Shown in pieces: positions 35,921 through 44,810 of a DNA stretch of 64,000 bases. The translations under genes were made by a program, and so were the position numbers. The notes under the pieces are model-generated. The model had not been told where the DNA came from and ran no database searches. It worked only from the letters and a program-made list of their open reading frames with translations. Each line of letters starts with the position of its first letter. Position 1 is the stretch's first letter. Source of the stretch: Haloplanus sp. XH21. GTDB taxonomy: Archaea > Halobacteriota > Halobacteria > Halobacteriales > Haloferacaceae. Location: positions 1,550,001 through 1,614,000 of the forward strand of contig NZ_JALLPL010000001.1 of the NCBI RefSeq assembly GCF_023276355.1, read 5' to 3'.

Positions 35921-38016
35921 AGGAGCAGGACGGCGAACACCAGATACGTCAGCGCGAGCAGGCCGGCGGCGTGTTTGACGCCGTCGTCGACGCTCCCTTC
36001 GGCCAACTGGCCGGCGATGAGGCCGGAACAGACCGCCTGGATGGCGGAGACGTGGAAAAAGAGGAGTTCGTAGGCACTGGTGTTCACCTCTATGCCGCCG
36101 AACGCCCCGCCGAATCCGGTCCCCGGTGCCGACGGGCCGGCCGATACGGTTCCGGTCTGCTGGACGGCGGGGATGAACGCGACGGTCAACGCCGCGATGA
36201 TGCCGAGGAAGACGAACACCGAGATGTAGATCACGAGGACGTACGTGAGCATCTCCTGCCGGCGCTCGCGGCGGAGGCGCCGCGTCTCGGTAGCTTCGTC
36301 GGCGGCGATGCGGAGGACCGGCGCGATGTCGCCGCTGGCGTTCATGGCGTTCGTGATGAGCGTGACGGCCTGTGACACCATCCGCGCCCGGGTACGGGCC
36401 GCAAGCCGGCGGAGGGCGGTCGTCGCGTCTGCGCCCCATTCGATATCCCGCCAGGTGCGGTTCACTTCGTCTTCGAGGCCGCCGAGGTCGCTGCCGGCGA
36501 CTCGCCCGATGCTCTCGACGACGGTCATCCCCGCCTCGTTGACGCTCGCCAGGCGGTCGAGGAAGTCCGGCACCGCCTCTTCGACGCGGCGGATCCGTCG
36601 CTTGTGTGTCTCGTGAAGGAGGGCGAACACCGCCATGATAGCGAGGGTGGCCTCCATGACGGGATGATCCAGCGTCTGGAGCGCGGACGGGCCGAGCGGG
36701 ATCGGCGCGGCCCGGATCAGGACCCAGACGACGCCGAGCGGGATCGTGATCACGAGGCTGAGCCTCGGTCGTTCGAGGACCTTCCGAAGGGGGTTGTTCA
36801 GCCACCGACGGACGGCGCTGAAGCGGTCGTAGGCGACGAGACGCTCGACGTTCGGGAGGTCGGCGTCGGCGACTGCGCCACCGTCGGAGCGCGGGAGCGC
36901 GCTCGTCCCGCCACCCTCGGCGTTCTGCCCGGCGATCGCCGTCGATCCGGCCGTATCCTGTCCCACGTCCGTCATCGCCGTGTCGTGTTGCACCAGGCTG
37001 TCGATGTAGACGACGAAGCCGGCGCTCGCCAGCGGAATCCCGGCGTAGCTGACGAACCGAACGATCGGGAGCGTGTTCTCGATGACGAGGCCGATGACGA
37101 CGAGGACGGTGATGAAAAACAGCGGGCCGGCGACGAGGACGGTCACGTACACCTCGGCGAACGTCGCGACGAGTTCGAGATACTGTCGCTGCTGGGCCTC
37201 CGCTTCCTCCTGGTAGCGTTCGTACTGATCCCGGAGGAACGAGGAGAGGTTGCGGCCGCTCCCGAGGACGCTCGCGAGATTGTCCGAGAACTCCTCCAGT
37301 CCCTCGCTGGGCGTCCGCTCGGCGGTGTTCCGGAGCGCGGTCAGGATGTCGGTCGAGAAGGTGTTCATCTCCCGGACGGCGACGCCGACTTCGCGGGCCG
37401 CCTCGCCGTAGATCTCGTCGTTCTCAGCGAGCGTGTCGAGCGTGTCGGGAAACGGCATCCCGCTCCGCGAGAGCGCGTAGACGAAGGCGATGGTCCGGGG
37501 CAGGGTGGCCTCTATCTCGCTCGCGCGAGCACTGGCCAACTGGTCGAGATACGTCCACCGCGCCCAGTACGTTCCGAGCGCCAGGACGGAACCGATCGTC
37601 GCCCCGAAGAAGAGAAAGAGCACGAACAGGCCGAGCAGCGTCAGGTCCTGCAGTCGAGTGAGGCCACCGAGAAAGGACAGGGGCGCGGGGACGAACGCGA
37701 TGATGGCGTCCCGGCTGATTGCGAAGAGATCGACCAGCCACACGGCGGTGTACACCCCGAGGATGGCGCCGGCAACGCCGGCGACGCCGCTGATCAACAG
37801 CGTCCGCGAGGCGAACACCCGGTGGGTGGCGCCGACGTGGGTCGCTTGCAACCGCGACTGCTGCCAGGAGCGGCGGGGACTTCGGGCGACGTAGTCCCCG
37901 AAGATTGGGACGGCGATCCGCGAGACGAGCAGGCTCGCCCGCTCGCTCACCGGCGACAGGACGAGCGGGCACACGAGCACGGCGACCACGAGCAGGGGGA
38001 TGAGGTGTGCGATCAC
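35917..38016 (-). CDS. Type IV pilus / T2SS F-domain membrane protein (PilC/TadC-like)
   Basis: A 699-residue platform protein of the archaeal type IV pilus machinery. It has two T2SSF domains: one around residues 160-330 (TLPRTIAFVYALSRSGMPFPDTLDTLAE ... VTVLVAGPLFFITVLVVIG) and one around 480-640 (AVPDFLDRLASVNEAGMTVVESIGR ... LTYVLVIYISVFVFLGIIAALTVAF). Hydrophobic segments lie between and after them. Translation begins at GTG 38016, overlapping the PilB stop as GTGA, so the two genes are coupled; the larger open frame to 38799 is a shadow of pilB. No pilin gene is adjacent. Confidence 0.9.
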   Translation of the reverse strand: MIAHLIPLLVVAVLVCPLVLSPVSERASLLVSRIAVPIFGDYVARSPRRSWQQSRLQATHVGATHRVFASRTLLISGVAGVAGAILGVYTAVWLVDLFAISRDAIIAFVPAPLSFLGGLTRLQDLTLLGLFVLFLFFGATIGSVLALGTYWARWTYLDQLASARASEIEATLPRTIAFVYALSRSGMPFPDTLDTLAENDEIYGEAAREVGVAVREMNTFSTDILTALRNTAERTPSEGLEEFSDNLASVLGSGRNLSSFLRDQYERYQEEAEAQQRQYLELVATFAEVYVTVLVAGPLFFITVLVVIGLVIENTLPIVRFVSYAGIPLASAGFVVYIDSLVQHDTAMTDVGQDTAGSTAIAGQNAEGGGTSALPRSDGGAVADADLPNVERLVAYDRFSAVRRWLNNPLRKVLERPRLSLVITIPLGVVWVLIRAAPIPLGPSALQTLDHPVMEATLAIMAVFALLHETHKRRIRRVEEAVPDFLDRLASVNEAGMTVVESIGRVAGSDLGGLEDEVNRTWRDIEWGADATTALRRLAARTRARMVSQAVTLITNAMNASGDIAPVLRIAADEATETRRLRRERRQEMLTYVLVIYISVFVFLGIIAALTVAFIPAVQQTGTVSAGPSAPGTGFGGAFGGIEVNTSAYELLFFHVSAIQAVCSGLIAGQLAEGSVDDGVKHAAGLLALTYLVFAVLLL

Positions 38017-39632
38017 GCGTCGGTCCCGAGTCCCTGGATCCGTTCGAGGACGCGCTCGGAGTCCGCGTAATACTCGTTGACGAGCGCGGTGAACTGCCGG
38101 TAGTCGGTGATGCCGCGGTCTCGGAGGGCGGTGAGGAACCGCCGCCGGTTGCGGATCTCCTCCAACAGCTCGGTTCGCGTCCAGCCGCGGTCGTCCTGAA
38201 TCTCGTCGAGGAGGGAACTGTCGTAGCGGTCGAACGTGTCGGTGTCGGGGTCCCAGGTGAACGTGTTGGAGTAGTCGAGTTCGCCGGTCCGCTGATCGAT
38301 CCCGCCGATCTCGCTGATCGCGCTGGACCGGCGCACTCGCTCGCCGTCGAGACGGGTCAATCGCTGGACACAGAGCAGGTCGAGCGACTGGATCATCGCG
38401 CGCGGCACGTTGATCGGTTCGTTCTCCAAGCGATTGATCACCGTCTCGATGCTGTCGGCGTGCATCGTCGAGAACGTCGTGTGGCCGGTGTTCATCGCCT
38501 GAAACAGCGTCACCGCCTCTTCGCCGCGCACCTCGCCGACGATGATGTACTCGGGGCGGTGGCGAAGCGCCGACCGCAACAGGTCGTACATGTCGATGTC
38601 GGCGCCCTCGTGGAGGCGTTCCCGCGTCACGCTCGACAGCCAGTTGTCGTGGTACAGCGAGAGTTCGCGGGTGTCTTCGATCGAGAGCACTTTCGATCGG
38701 GGCGGGATGAACATCGAGACGGCGTTCATCGAGGTGGTCTTCCCGGACGCCGTCCCACCGGCGAAGATGAGCGACTTGTTGTGTTCGATGGCCAGCCACA
38801 GATACGCCATCTGCTCGACGTTGAACGTGCCGTAGTCGATGAGATCGATCGGCGTGAACGGGTCGTCGGCGTACTGCCGGATCGTGAACGCTGACCCACG
38901 GGGCGTCACCTCCTCGCCGAGAGCGAGTTCGACCCGAGAGCCGTCGGGCAGCGTCGTGCCCACGATGGGGTCGCCGACGCTGATGTGGCGCCCCGACTGC
39001 TGGGCCAACCGCACCACGTAGTTGTCGAGTTCGTCCGGCTCCTCGAAGATCACGTTCGTCTCGATGTCGGTGTACTGGTCGTGATAGACGAAGATGGGCA
39101 GGTCGTAGCCGTCACACGAGACGTCCTCGATGTGCGGATCGTGCATCAGGGGGTCGAGTCGACCGAACCCTCGGAAGTCCCGGACCAGGTAGTATCGGAG
39201 GGCGTGAAACGTCTCCATGTCCACGTCGAGACCGTACTCCTCGAGTAGCGACTCGAGTTCGGCCGACAGCACCGACTCGTCGATCTCCGTCCCCTCGGCG
39301 CGAAACAGGAGCGGATCGCGGATGTCCTCTCTGACGCGGTCGAGAAGCGACGACTGGAACGTCGAGAGGTCGGGTTCGACGGCGTGGTAGCGGTGCTTGC
39401 TCTCCTCGGCGTCGTAGGTGATGACGACGTAGGCAAAGGGCGCGTTCACCCAGTACCGGTCGAGTTCGTTTTCGTCCGACGGACAGTCGAAACTTCCGAG
39501 TGGGCCGTCCTCCCCGGGTCGGAACGGGCGAGCGTCGACGGTCGATCCCCGAAGCATCTCGTACGTGCGGACGAGTTGCCGGCGGAATCGATCGAAGGCC
39601 CGGTCGGCCTGCGACGCCGCGTCACCTGACAT
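38013..39632 (-). CDS. Type II/IV secretion system ATPase (PilB/TadA-like)
   Basis: A 539-residue assembly ATPase for type IV pili. The N-terminal domain (to about residue 230) precedes the CpaF-like core: FRGFGRLDPLMHDPHIEDVSCDG, then Walker A FAGGTASGKTTSMNA, the Asp box LSIEDTRELSL, Walker B EYIIVGEVRGEEA and the His box STMHADSIETVINRLE. All catalytic motifs are intact. The ATG at 39632 follows a TTTAAG tract about 30 bp upstream. The gene overlaps the downstream platform gene by GTGA, forming a two-gene pil operon. Confidence 0.95.
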   Translation of the reverse strand: MSGDAASQADRAFDRFRRQLVRTYEMLRGSTVDARPFRPGEDGPLGSFDCPSDENELDRYWVNAPFAYVVITYDAEESKHRYHAVEPDLSTFQSSLLDRVREDIRDPLLFRAEGTEIDESVLSAELESLLEEYGLDVDMETFHALRYYLVRDFRGFGRLDPLMHDPHIEDVSCDGYDLPIFVYHDQYTDIETNVIFEEPDELDNYVVRLAQQSGRHISVGDPIVGTTLPDGSRVELALGEEVTPRGSAFTIRQYADDPFTPIDLIDYGTFNVEQMAYLWLAIEHNKSLIFAGGTASGKTTSMNAVSMFIPPRSKVLSIEDTRELSLYHDNWLSSVTRERLHEGADIDMYDLLRSALRHRPEYIIVGEVRGEEAVTLFQAMNTGHTTFSTMHADSIETVINRLENEPINVPRAMIQSLDLLCVQRLTRLDGERVRRSSAISEIGGIDQRTGELDYSNTFTWDPDTDTFDRYDSSLLDEIQDDRGWTRTELLEEIRNRRRFLTALRDRGITDYRQFTALVNEYYADSERVLERIQGLGTDA

Positions 39633-39697
39633 CGTAGGACGTGAGCGCTACGCGAGGAATCGACTTAAACGTGCGCCCGGAATGAGATCTGGATCGC

Positions 39698-39768
39698 CTC
39701 ATACGGGTTATTGTCTGGTGGACCGCCGACCCGTCTGGGCGACCACCGGTGCTGGCTTACCGTCTCAC
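39698..39768. repeat. Nested palindromic repeat (ATACGG family), copy C, degenerate
   Basis: The left arm CTCATACGGGTTATTGTC (39698-) is preserved. The inner hairpin CTGGTGGACCGCC / GGGCGACCACCGG is still pairable, with loop GACCCGTCTG. The right arm is shortened to TTACCGTCTCA. It contains the stop codon (TCA, 39765-39767) of the next minus-strand gene. The loop matches copy B and the reverse complement of the copy A loop. Confidence 0.7.
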
Positions 39769-40778
39769 TCGCCTCGCTCCGGCGGCGAGATTCCCTCGAT
39801 ATCCCCCGTCGCGCTGTCGCTGACGACGAACTGCCCCGCGGCCTGCGTGCGCCGGCTCACTGCCGACACCCGAAGGACGTAGCTGCCGACGAGGACGAAC
39901 GGCGCGAGCGCGATGGCCTCGACGGTCGCGACCAGCAGGTGCGTCGTGGGGATGGCGCCCAAGAAATGCATGAACGACGCCGTCGTCGCCACCGAGAGTA
40001 CGGACGTGAACACGAGGTTTCGGGAGAGGTTCGCGAACTCCTGTCGGATGTAGAGCGATTTGAAGTAGGATCTGGCGGTCGCGAAATACTGCAGGAGCTG
40101 CAGAAGCTCGGTGATCGACTCCTCGGTCCGGGACGGGAGGTTGTCGCTGTGTGCCGAGCGCAGTCGCCGGAGGTCGTTTATCTGCCGGTCGTGGTTGTAA
40201 TCCATCATCGCGATGACGATGTCGGCGTTCGTCGACGACACCCGGAGCCGTCGGTTCATCTCGCCCGTCTCCTCGGCGAGGGAGTCGAGATACTCGTCCA
40301 GGTCGGCCCGCAGTTCGAACTCTGCGGCGTGGACGTCGTCGTCGATGGCCTGTGCGAGACTCAGTATCTCCGCCGAGAGCAGTCGGACGAACCGCACGGG
40401 GGCCGCGGGAACGTGCTCGACATCGAGCACGTCCTCTAACTGTCGGCGGAACTCGACGATGCTCTGAATCCGGCCGAACTCCCGATCGAGCGCCGACTCC
40501 TCCTGGGTGACGAAGAGGGAGTTCACCGAGACGACGATCGAAAAGAGCAGGAAGTTCCCGCTCAGCAGCGCGCCGACGAGCGGCACCGTCGTGTGCTGGT
40601 GGCTGGACTCACCGACCAGCGTGGCGCTGATCGTATGTCCCGCGACGCCGACGAGTGCGAAGCCAACCGCCAGCGCGACGCCGGCGACGACGACCCGGTC
40701 CCCGTCGAGCAGGAGCCAGCGGTACGCTCGCCGGAGCGACAGCCAGTGTCGACGCTCGTCGGCGGGTGGTCGAGACAT
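39765..40778 (-). CDS. Membrane protein of unknown function
   Basis: A 337-residue protein with four hydrophobic segments in two pairs: VVVAGVALAVGFALVGVAGHTI and VGALLSGNFLLFSIVVSVNSLF near the N-terminus, then LVFTSVLSVATTASFMHFLG and VATVEAIALAPFVLVGSYVLRV near the C-terminus. A cytoplasmic helical domain of about 170 residues lies between (ESALDREFGRIQSIVEFRRQLEDVLD...). The ATG at 40778 is chosen over a long upstream shadow because of a CATATAAG TATA-like element on the minus strand near 40806. Family not recognised. Its stop lies in repeat copy C. Confidence 0.8.
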   Translation of the reverse strand: MSRPPADERRHWLSLRRAYRWLLLDGDRVVVAGVALAVGFALVGVAGHTISATLVGESSHQHTTVPLVGALLSGNFLLFSIVVSVNSLFVTQEESALDREFGRIQSIVEFRRQLEDVLDVEHVPAAPVRFVRLLSAEILSLAQAIDDDVHAAEFELRADLDEYLDSLAEETGEMNRRLRVSSTNADIVIAMMDYNHDRQINDLRRLRSAHSDNLPSRTEESITELLQLLQYFATARSYFKSLYIRQEFANLSRNLVFTSVLSVATTASFMHFLGAIPTTHLLVATVEAIALAPFVLVGSYVLRVSAVSRRTQAAGQFVVSDSATGDIEGISPPERGE

Positions 40779-40802
40779 CTCGTTTCTCTGCCCGCTGGGG
40801 CG

Positions 40803-40866
40803 ACTTATATGGATTGTTGTAACGGTGTCCCGTGGGTTGTGGACGGGGCGCTGTTGGATCATTACC
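40803..40866. repeat. Degraded half of the palindromic repeat family, copy E
   Basis: The left arm TATATGGATTGTTGTAACGGTGTCCC (broken here into the match ATATGGATTGTTGTAAC) resembles ATACGGTTTATTGTAACTG of copies A and B. A stem-like GTGTCCCG / CGGGGCGC follows, and the right outer arm is absent. It lies directly after the stop of the DMT transporter gene, the same position taken by the complete copies. On the minus strand it also provides a TATA-like CATATAAG for the 39765-40778 gene. Confidence 0.45.
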
Positions 40867-41782
40867 CCCACGCGCGCCGAAGCCGAGCGAGTTCGGTGGC
40901 GACGATCCGGCGCTCGAGGAGCGCGACGCCGGCGACGACGACACAGAACCCGACCGCCGTCGCGACGGTGACGGGTTCGTCGAGCAGGATCCAGCCGGTG
41001 AGGGCGGCGACGATGGGAACGACGTACGCCACCAGGTTCGCACGGACGGGGCCGACCCGCCGGATGAGCGTGAAGTAGATGGGGTACGCAAAGGCCGTCG
41101 ACGGGATGGCGACCACGATCACCGTGAGGACGACGGTCGGCGTCGGCGTCGTCCCGGCGACCGATTCGCCGATGGCGTAACTCCAGGCGTGGAGAAGTAC
41201 GGCGCCGAGCCCCATCGCCCAGGCGGTCAGCGGGACGCTGTCCATCGTCGCGTTGATGCGTCGCATGAGCACGCTCCCGAGGGCGATGGCCGCCGCCGCA
41301 CCGAGGACGAGCAACTGGCCGACGGTCGACCCCGCGGTGAGCGTCTCCGGCGACGGCTGGACGATGATGACGACGCCCACCAGTCCCAGCAGAATGCCGA
41401 GCAGCCCGCGCAGATCCAGGCGGTCGCCGAGAAGGAGGAAGGCGAACGCGGGCGAGAGGATCGGGTTGAGGCCGTACATCACCGACGCCGCTGCGGGCGT
41501 GATCGTCTGCTGGCCGAGAAAGAGGAGGCCGTTGTTCGCGGCGACGATGGTCACCGCGCCGACGGCGAGGCCGGCCACGTCCGCGCGGGACCGCGGCCGC
41601 CAGTCGGTGTGGCGCCATGCGGCGTAGCCGAGAAGGATTGGCGCCGCCAGGTCGAACCGGAGGGCGGCGAAAAAGACCGGCGGGAGAGCGCCCAGACCGG
41701 CCTTAATCGCGACGAACGAGCAGCCGAACAACACGCTGAGGAGGACGAACAGACCGACGTTTCGGTAGCGACCGACGGGCAC
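40862..41782 (-). CDS. EamA/DMT-family transporter
   Basis: A 306-residue protein with ten transmembrane segments made of two EamA repeats; the second begins near TVGQLLVLGAAAAIALGSVLMRR. Typical DMT motifs include FVAIKAGLGALPPVFFAALRFDLAAP and the terminal helix pair ending VAGVALLERR. The substrate is unknown; the family exports amino acids, metabolites or nucleoside-like compounds. The proposed start is GTG 41782 (VPVGRYRNVGLF). A farther GTG at 41845 would add a poorly conserved hydrophilic extension. Confidence 0.85.
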   Translation of the reverse strand: MPVGRYRNVGLFVLLSVLFGCSFVAIKAGLGALPPVFFAALRFDLAAPILLGYAAWRHTDWRPRSRADVAGLAVGAVTIVAANNGLLFLGQQTITPAAASVMYGLNPILSPAFAFLLLGDRLDLRGLLGILLGLVGVVIIVQPSPETLTAGSTVGQLLVLGAAAAIALGSVLMRRINATMDSVPLTAWAMGLGAVLLHAWSYAIGESVAGTTPTPTVVLTVIVVAIPSTAFAYPIYFTLIRRVGPVRANLVAYVVPIVAALTGWILLDEPVTVATAVGFCVVVAGVALLERRIVATELARLRRAWG

Positions 41783-41867
41783 GGTCGACGTTCTCCCCGG
41801 CGGTAGATGGGCGTGTCGGTTCGATGCGGTCCGAGGCGTTAACACCGCCGCGACGCTGACTCAAGAC

Positions 41868-42479
41868 GTGAGCGACGACCGCGAGCGGTGGAACGAGACG
41901 TACCGCACCGACGAGGAGTTCGAGTTACCCGACGACCCGATACCGGCGCTCCAGTCCCGGATCGAGACGCTCCCGGCGGGTCGCGCACTCGACGTGGCGA
42001 CCGGCACCGGACGGAACGCGCTGTTCCTGGCCGAGACGGGCTACGATGTCGACGCGGTCGATGTCTCCGACGCGGCTCTCGAACGCGCGGAGCGGGCCGG
42101 GGAGGCGCGCGGCGTCGACGTGAACTGGATCCGCTCGGACATCGCCGACTTCGCGTTCGAGGAGTCGGCCTACGACGTCATCGCGGTGAGTTTCTTCGCT
42201 GCGCTGGATCGCCTGCCCGACATCAAGGAGGCGCTGGCGCCGGGTGGCGTCCTCGTCTACGAACACCATCTGCGGTCGAGCGACCCAATCGACATGGGGC
42301 CGTCGACCGACCGCTACCGGTTCCGCGCGAACGACCTGCTGCGGGCGTGTCTCGACCTGACGATCCTGGACTATCGGGAGCGGACGCGCACCGACGACGA
42401 GGGGCGGACGCTCGCGGTCGCGACGCTCGTCGGGCGCAACTCGACGGGTGGGCGGCAGTCGTATCCGCCGGAGGAGTGA
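41868..42479 (+). CDS. Class I SAM-dependent methyltransferase (TehB-like)
   Basis: A 203-residue methyltransferase with motif I ALDVATGTGRNALFLAETGYDVDAVDVSD, motif II region WIRSDIADFAFEESAYDVIAVSFF, and motif III APGGVLVYEHHL. It starts RERWNETYRTDEEFELPDDP, a pattern common to TehB/thiopurine-type small-molecule methyltransferases. The start codon is GTG at 41868. The substrate is unknown. It diverges from the DMT transporter, and an export-plus-modification (resistance) pairing is conceivable. Confidence 0.87.
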   Translation: MSDDRERWNETYRTDEEFELPDDPIPALQSRIETLPAGRALDVATGTGRNALFLAETGYDVDAVDVSDAALERAERAGEARGVDVNWIRSDIADFAFEESAYDVIAVSFFAALDRLPDIKEALAPGGVLVYEHHLRSSDPIDMGPSTDRYRFRANDLLRACLDLTILDYRERTRTDDEGRTLAVATLVGRNSTGGRQSYPPEE

Positions 42480-42516
42480 GTCCGGGCGCGACGACCGCTC
42501 TCGGTTGCTGGGGTTC

Positions 42517-43749
42517 TCAGGCCGCCTGTTCGGCCGACAGTGCCTCGTCGGCCTGCGCGGCCTCGTGCTGCACGAGATACGCGCGGTCGTCGGCAAATTC
42601 GGCGGCCGACGAGAGCGCGCGCTCGGTACCGATCTGTCGGAGCGCCCACGCGGCGGCGGCGCGGACCTCGTCGCTCTCGTCGTCGGCCAGCACGTCGGCG
42701 AGCGGGTCGATGGCGCGCGTGTCGCCGATGAGGCCGAGTGCGCGAGCGGCGTGTGGCCGAATCTGGTCGTTCTCTGCGGCGAGGCGCTCCGCGACGGCGG
42801 GCGTCGCTTCCTCGCTCCCGATTTCGCCGAGCGCCTTGAGCGTCACCTTCTGGAGCCCGGGGTCGCCGTCGCCTTCGATGTACTCCACGAGCGTGTCGAC
42901 GGCCTCCTCGGCGCCCATCTTCCCGAGCGCCTTGATACCGGGCTTGTCGCGCTTGCCGGCGCGCTGGTGCATGGCGTCGAAGGCCTCCTCGTCGTTCATC
43001 CGGGTGATGGCTTCGAGGCAGTGGCGCTCCATGAAGTCCGACTGGAAACTGTCGAGCGCGAGCAACACCATCTCGACGTTGCCGCGCTGTTCCCACTCCT
43101 TGAGCGCGGCCCACTCGGGCGGGTAGTCCTTGTAGTGGCCGAGTACGTCGTAGAACCCCTCTGCGCGGAGCTGTTCGTGGGTTTCCAGATCGTCCCATTC
43201 TTCGGCTTCCTCGAGGCCGGACTCCAGCGCGTCGGCGGCGTCGAGCAGCGTCTCGATCGTTTCGGCGTCCTCGTCGGGATCGAGACCGGCATCCGCAACA
43301 GCCTCGGCGACGGCGTCGAGGGCGTCCGCGTCGTCGCCCGAAATGTCGGCGGCGAGCGTTTCGCTCGCACTGTCGACGAAGTCGGCGACGGCCGTCGCGG
43401 CCCCGCCCTCGCCGTCCTCGGTCCAGCGGGTGTCTGTCAGCGTCTCGCTCGCGCTCTCGATGGCGTCGACGACATCGGACGCGTACGGCCCGCGCGCGGC
43501 TTCGAGGTCGGCCCGGAGGTCGTCGAGGCGGTCGGTGAGTTCCTCGCGGGGATCGGGGTCGTCCTCGTCTTCGTCCTCGGGGGCTGGCAAGTCGGCGGCC
43601 TCGAGGTCCTCGGCGATGTCGTCCAGCCGCTCCTCGACCGCGTCGAGGTCGTCTTCGGTCTCGGCAGCCTCCAGCGCCTCTGCGGCGTCGTCGAGGCGGG
43701 AGTCGAGGGTCTCGGCCGGAAGGTCTGTCTCGTCGTCCCCGTCGGTCAT
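42517..43749 (-). CDS. HEAT-repeat protein
   Basis: A 410-residue acidic protein. Residues 1-200 are helical and extremely acidic, likely coiled-coil (LDSRLDDAAEALEAAETEDDLDAVEERLDDIAEDLE). A middle segment (EQLRAEGFYDVLGHYKDYPPEWAALKEWEQRGN) precedes at least four HEAT/PBS-lyase-type repeats from about residue 240 to 400, for example PGIKALGKMGAEEAVDTLVEYIE, KVTLKALGEIGSEEATPAVAERL and RPHAARALGLIGDTRAIDPLADVL. It is probably a protein-protein scaffold. The start at 43749 is used; the upstream extension lacks conservation features. Confidence 0.85.
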   Translation of the reverse strand: MTDGDDETDLPAETLDSRLDDAAEALEAAETEDDLDAVEERLDDIAEDLEAADLPAPEDEDEDDPDPREELTDRLDDLRADLEAARGPYASDVVDAIESASETLTDTRWTEDGEGGAATAVADFVDSASETLAADISGDDADALDAVAEAVADAGLDPDEDAETIETLLDAADALESGLEEAEEWDDLETHEQLRAEGFYDVLGHYKDYPPEWAALKEWEQRGNVEMVLLALDSFQSDFMERHCLEAITRMNDEEAFDAMHQRAGKRDKPGIKALGKMGAEEAVDTLVEYIEGDGDPGLQKVTLKALGEIGSEEATPAVAERLAAENDQIRPHAARALGLIGDTRAIDPLADVLADDESDEVRAAAAWALRQIGTERALSSAAEFADDRAYLVQHEAAQADEALSAEQAA

Positions 43750-43854
43750 ACGGGCATGTTCCGTGTGACGCTCAAAAGAGCGTTTCCATTCGCCGGGCGC
43801 GGGGAAACTGGTTATCCCCGGCATCCATTAGTCCGGCTGCTCTACGATAGCCGT

Positions 43855-44760
43855 ATGGCACCCGTTTCGGTCACCCGCTCGGCCCTCATCACGGTCGTGA
43901 TCGGTCTTCTCGTCGCTGGGACCGTCGCGAGCGTCGGCGTCGCCGTCGAAGAACCGCGAGACGAACCCGCCGACACGAGCCCACCCGTTCGCGTCTACGT
44001 CAGTGAAACGCTCGACATCTCCGACGCCCAACTCACGGGCGGCGGCACGGTCGGCACGGACGAGACGACGTTCGTCTCGATACACGGCGACGAGGTGTTC
44101 AGCGTCGCTCCCGCAGACGCCGATTTCGACGGCATCGACCCCGGATCGTACGACGCCGACGGGGACGACGAAGCCGATTTGCTCGTCGTGCGCCCGCGAG
44201 TCACCGAGTTCGAGGTGCGCAACGAGCGAGGCGTCAACATCAAAGGCGACACGGTCGACGCGAACGACTTCGAGGAAGTGACGATCAGGGTCGAGTACAA
44301 CTTCGCCGAGGCGGACCGCCTCGACGTGACCGTAGAGTCGCCGGATGGCGTCGACCTCGCTGGGAACCGCCGTCTCACCGAGAGCGGCGATAGCGTCACC
44401 GTCGACACGAGCGGTGCCGACTCCGGAACCTATCGTATCGCCGTCGAGGGGAGCAACATCGAGGCCGGCGCCGCGACGACGACCGTGACCGTCGCGGGTG
44501 GGCGAACGGCGACCGCAACGGCGACGGCAACCGCAACGGCGACGGCGACCGCAACGGCGACGGCGACGCCCACTGCTACGACGACGCCCACGCCGACCCC
44601 CACCGCGACGCCCACGGCGTCCCCGACTCCGACTGTGACGCCCACGGCGACGCCGACGGGGACTCCGACGCCGACGGAATCGTCCGGCTCCGGGTTCGGC
44701 GTCGTCGTCGCCGTCGTGACCCTGCTGGTCGCGGCGCTGGTGACCGTTCGCCGTGACTGA
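43855..44760 (+). CDS. Surface protein with variant (SGF) CTERM sorting signal
   Basis: A 301-residue secreted protein. The signal peptide is SVTRSALITVVIGLLVAGTVASVGVAV. A beta domain of about 170 residues (VRVYVSETLDISDAQLTGGGTVGTDETTFVSIHG...) resembles haloarchaeal S-layer/BGTF-associated domains. A long Thr-rich linker follows (44503-44683). The C-terminus is SGSGFGVVVAVVTLLVAALVTVRRD: the PGF-CTERM layout of motif, hydrophobic helix and Arg cluster, but with Ser in place of the Pro. It is probably still an archaeosortase A substrate. Confidence 0.85.
   Translation: MAPVSVTRSALITVVIGLLVAGTVASVGVAVEEPRDEPADTSPPVRVYVSETLDISDAQLTGGGTVGTDETTFVSIHGDEVFSVAPADADFDGIDPGSYDADGDDEADLLVVRPRVTEFEVRNERGVNIKGDTVDANDFEEVTIRVEYNFAEADRLDVTVESPDGVDLAGNRRLTESGDSVTVDTSGADSGTYRIAVEGSNIEAGAATTTVTVAGGRTATATATATATATATATATATPTATTTPTPTPTATPTASPTPTVTPTATPTGTPTPTESSGSGFGVVVAVVTLLVAALVTVRRD
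44503..44683 (+). repeat. Low-complexity tandem repeat encoding a Thr-rich linker
   Basis: Short units such as ACCGCAACGGCGACGGC are tandemly repeated and encode alternating Thr-Ala, then Thr-Pro. The encoded stalk is a likely O-glycosylation region between the surface domain and the membrane anchor, and such arrays are prone to slippage. Confidence 0.75.
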
Positions 44761-44810
44761 TATCGCTGTGGGACCGACAGTATATGCCCCTCGGTCCCGA
44801 ACAGTCGTGC

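Noticed and set aside
38017-38799. Long N-terminal extension of the pilC-like frame
   Set aside because: It overlaps pilB in another frame; the GTG at 38016 overlapping the pilB stop gives the normal N-terminal membrane helix.
40779-41618. Upstream extension of the 39765-40778 membrane protein frame
   Set aside because: It is a shadow of the DMT transporter gene; the ATG at 40778 follows a TATA-like element.
44503-44683. Regular short repeats considered as a possible CRISPR-like array
   Set aside because: The units are about 18 bp and adjacent, without unique spacers, and they encode a Thr-rich linker in frame with a surface protein.
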